A DNA stretch of 6,095 nt from Pseudomonadota bacterium (lineage in GTDB: Bacteria; Pseudomonadota; Gammaproteobacteria; Burkholderiales; Sulfuricellaceae). The translations under genes and the position numbers were made by a program. Shown in pieces: positions 5,985-6,095 of this stretch. The DNA is taken from the NCBI GenBank assembly GCA_021783895.1, contig JAJXTJ010000087.1:1-6095 (forward strand). Direction: 5' to 3'. Numbering within the stretch: the first letter of the stretch is position 1; each line of letters begins with the position of its first letter. Below the pieces are notes generated by a model that was not told where the DNA came from, did no database searches, and saw nothing but the letters and a program-made list of their open reading frames with translations.

Positions 5985-6013
5985 TTAATAAATTCTCAAA
6001 AGCCGGCGGCCAA
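5985..6013 (-). promoter_or_regulatory. Candidate sigma70-type promoter of dsrA
   Basis: On the - strand TTGGCC (6013-6008) and TATTAA (5990-5985) are separated by exactly 17 nt; each matches the consensus at four of six positions. The predicted start near 5978 would give a leader of about 70 nt. The match is modest and comes from inspection only. Confidence 0.3.
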
Positions 6014-6095
6014 TACCCCGCCCGCTCCGCACGCTCCCTTACTATTTGCTTCTTTCACAAAAACTAAAGAAACCGCGTCACCAACTTAAGATACT

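Larger units (their letters stand above)
5909..6095. other. Non-coding region upstream of dsrA
   Basis: These 187 bases hold no credible gene on either strand. Besides the candidate promoter and ribosome binding site, there are two short palindromes: GGCAA-AG-TTGCC (5962-5973), inside the predicted leader, and GAATT-AATA-AATTC (5982-5995), which overlaps the putative -10 box and could be a regulator site. There is a run of eight A (T on the dsrA strand) ending near 5931. The AT-rich parts contrast with a GC-rich block at about 6001-6040. Confidence 0.5.

Overview
The window holds the 3' part of a rightward operon for a membrane-bound, hydrogenase-4/complex I-like oxidoreductase, facing a single leftward dsrA gene. 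The DNA is GC-rich with strong G/C preference at third codon positions. The DsrA protein closely resembles the oxidative (reverse) type of dissimilatory sulfite reductase alpha subunit as I know it from sulfur-oxidising Proteobacteria. A sulfur-oxidising beta- or gammaproteobacterium is therefore the most likely source, perhaps a betaproteobacterium of the Sulfuricella/Thiobacillus kind. That placement is inferred from gene content only.

Positions 1-4489 (+ strand) read, in order: the last 40 codons of a hyfC-like (NuoH-type) membrane subunit, hyfE-like (NuoK-type), hyfF-like (antiporter, NuoL/M/N-type), hyfG-like (fused NuoC-NuoD-type large subunit) and hyfI-like (NuoB-type Fe-S small subunit). 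The first three are packed with 1-nt gaps. hyfG is set off on each side by a related ~76-81 bp nested palindromic repeat built from heptamers of the form NGCTGAN. No hyfD-like gene lies between hyfC and hyfE, and no hyfH-like (ferredoxin) gene lies between hyfG and hyfI. The large subunit has Ser where [NiFe] hydrogenases have the first Cys pair, has no Cys pair at the C-terminus, and ends without a cleavable maturation tail. The small subunit keeps all four cluster cysteines. This fits an 'energy-converting hydrogenase-related' (Ehr-type) complex rather than a working hydrogenase. Its electron donor and acceptor cannot be read from the sequence.

Positions 4490-4609 form the convergent intergenic region, with a clear intrinsic terminator for the leftward gene. 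Positions 4610-5908 (- strand) hold a complete dsrA with intact siroheme/[4Fe-4S] and ferredoxin-domain cysteines. dsrB, which normally follows dsrA directly, is absent: dsrA is followed by its own terminator and then the opposing operon. Positions 5909-6095 are the non-coding dsrA upstream region, with a plausible sigma70-type promoter and a ribosome binding site.

Functionally, the Hyf/Ehr-like complex would sit in the cytoplasmic membrane, with hyfC/E/F subunits likely moving ions and hyfG/I forming the cytoplasmic redox arm. DsrA belongs to cytoplasmic sulfur oxidation. Whether the two systems are linked beyond being neighbours is unknown.
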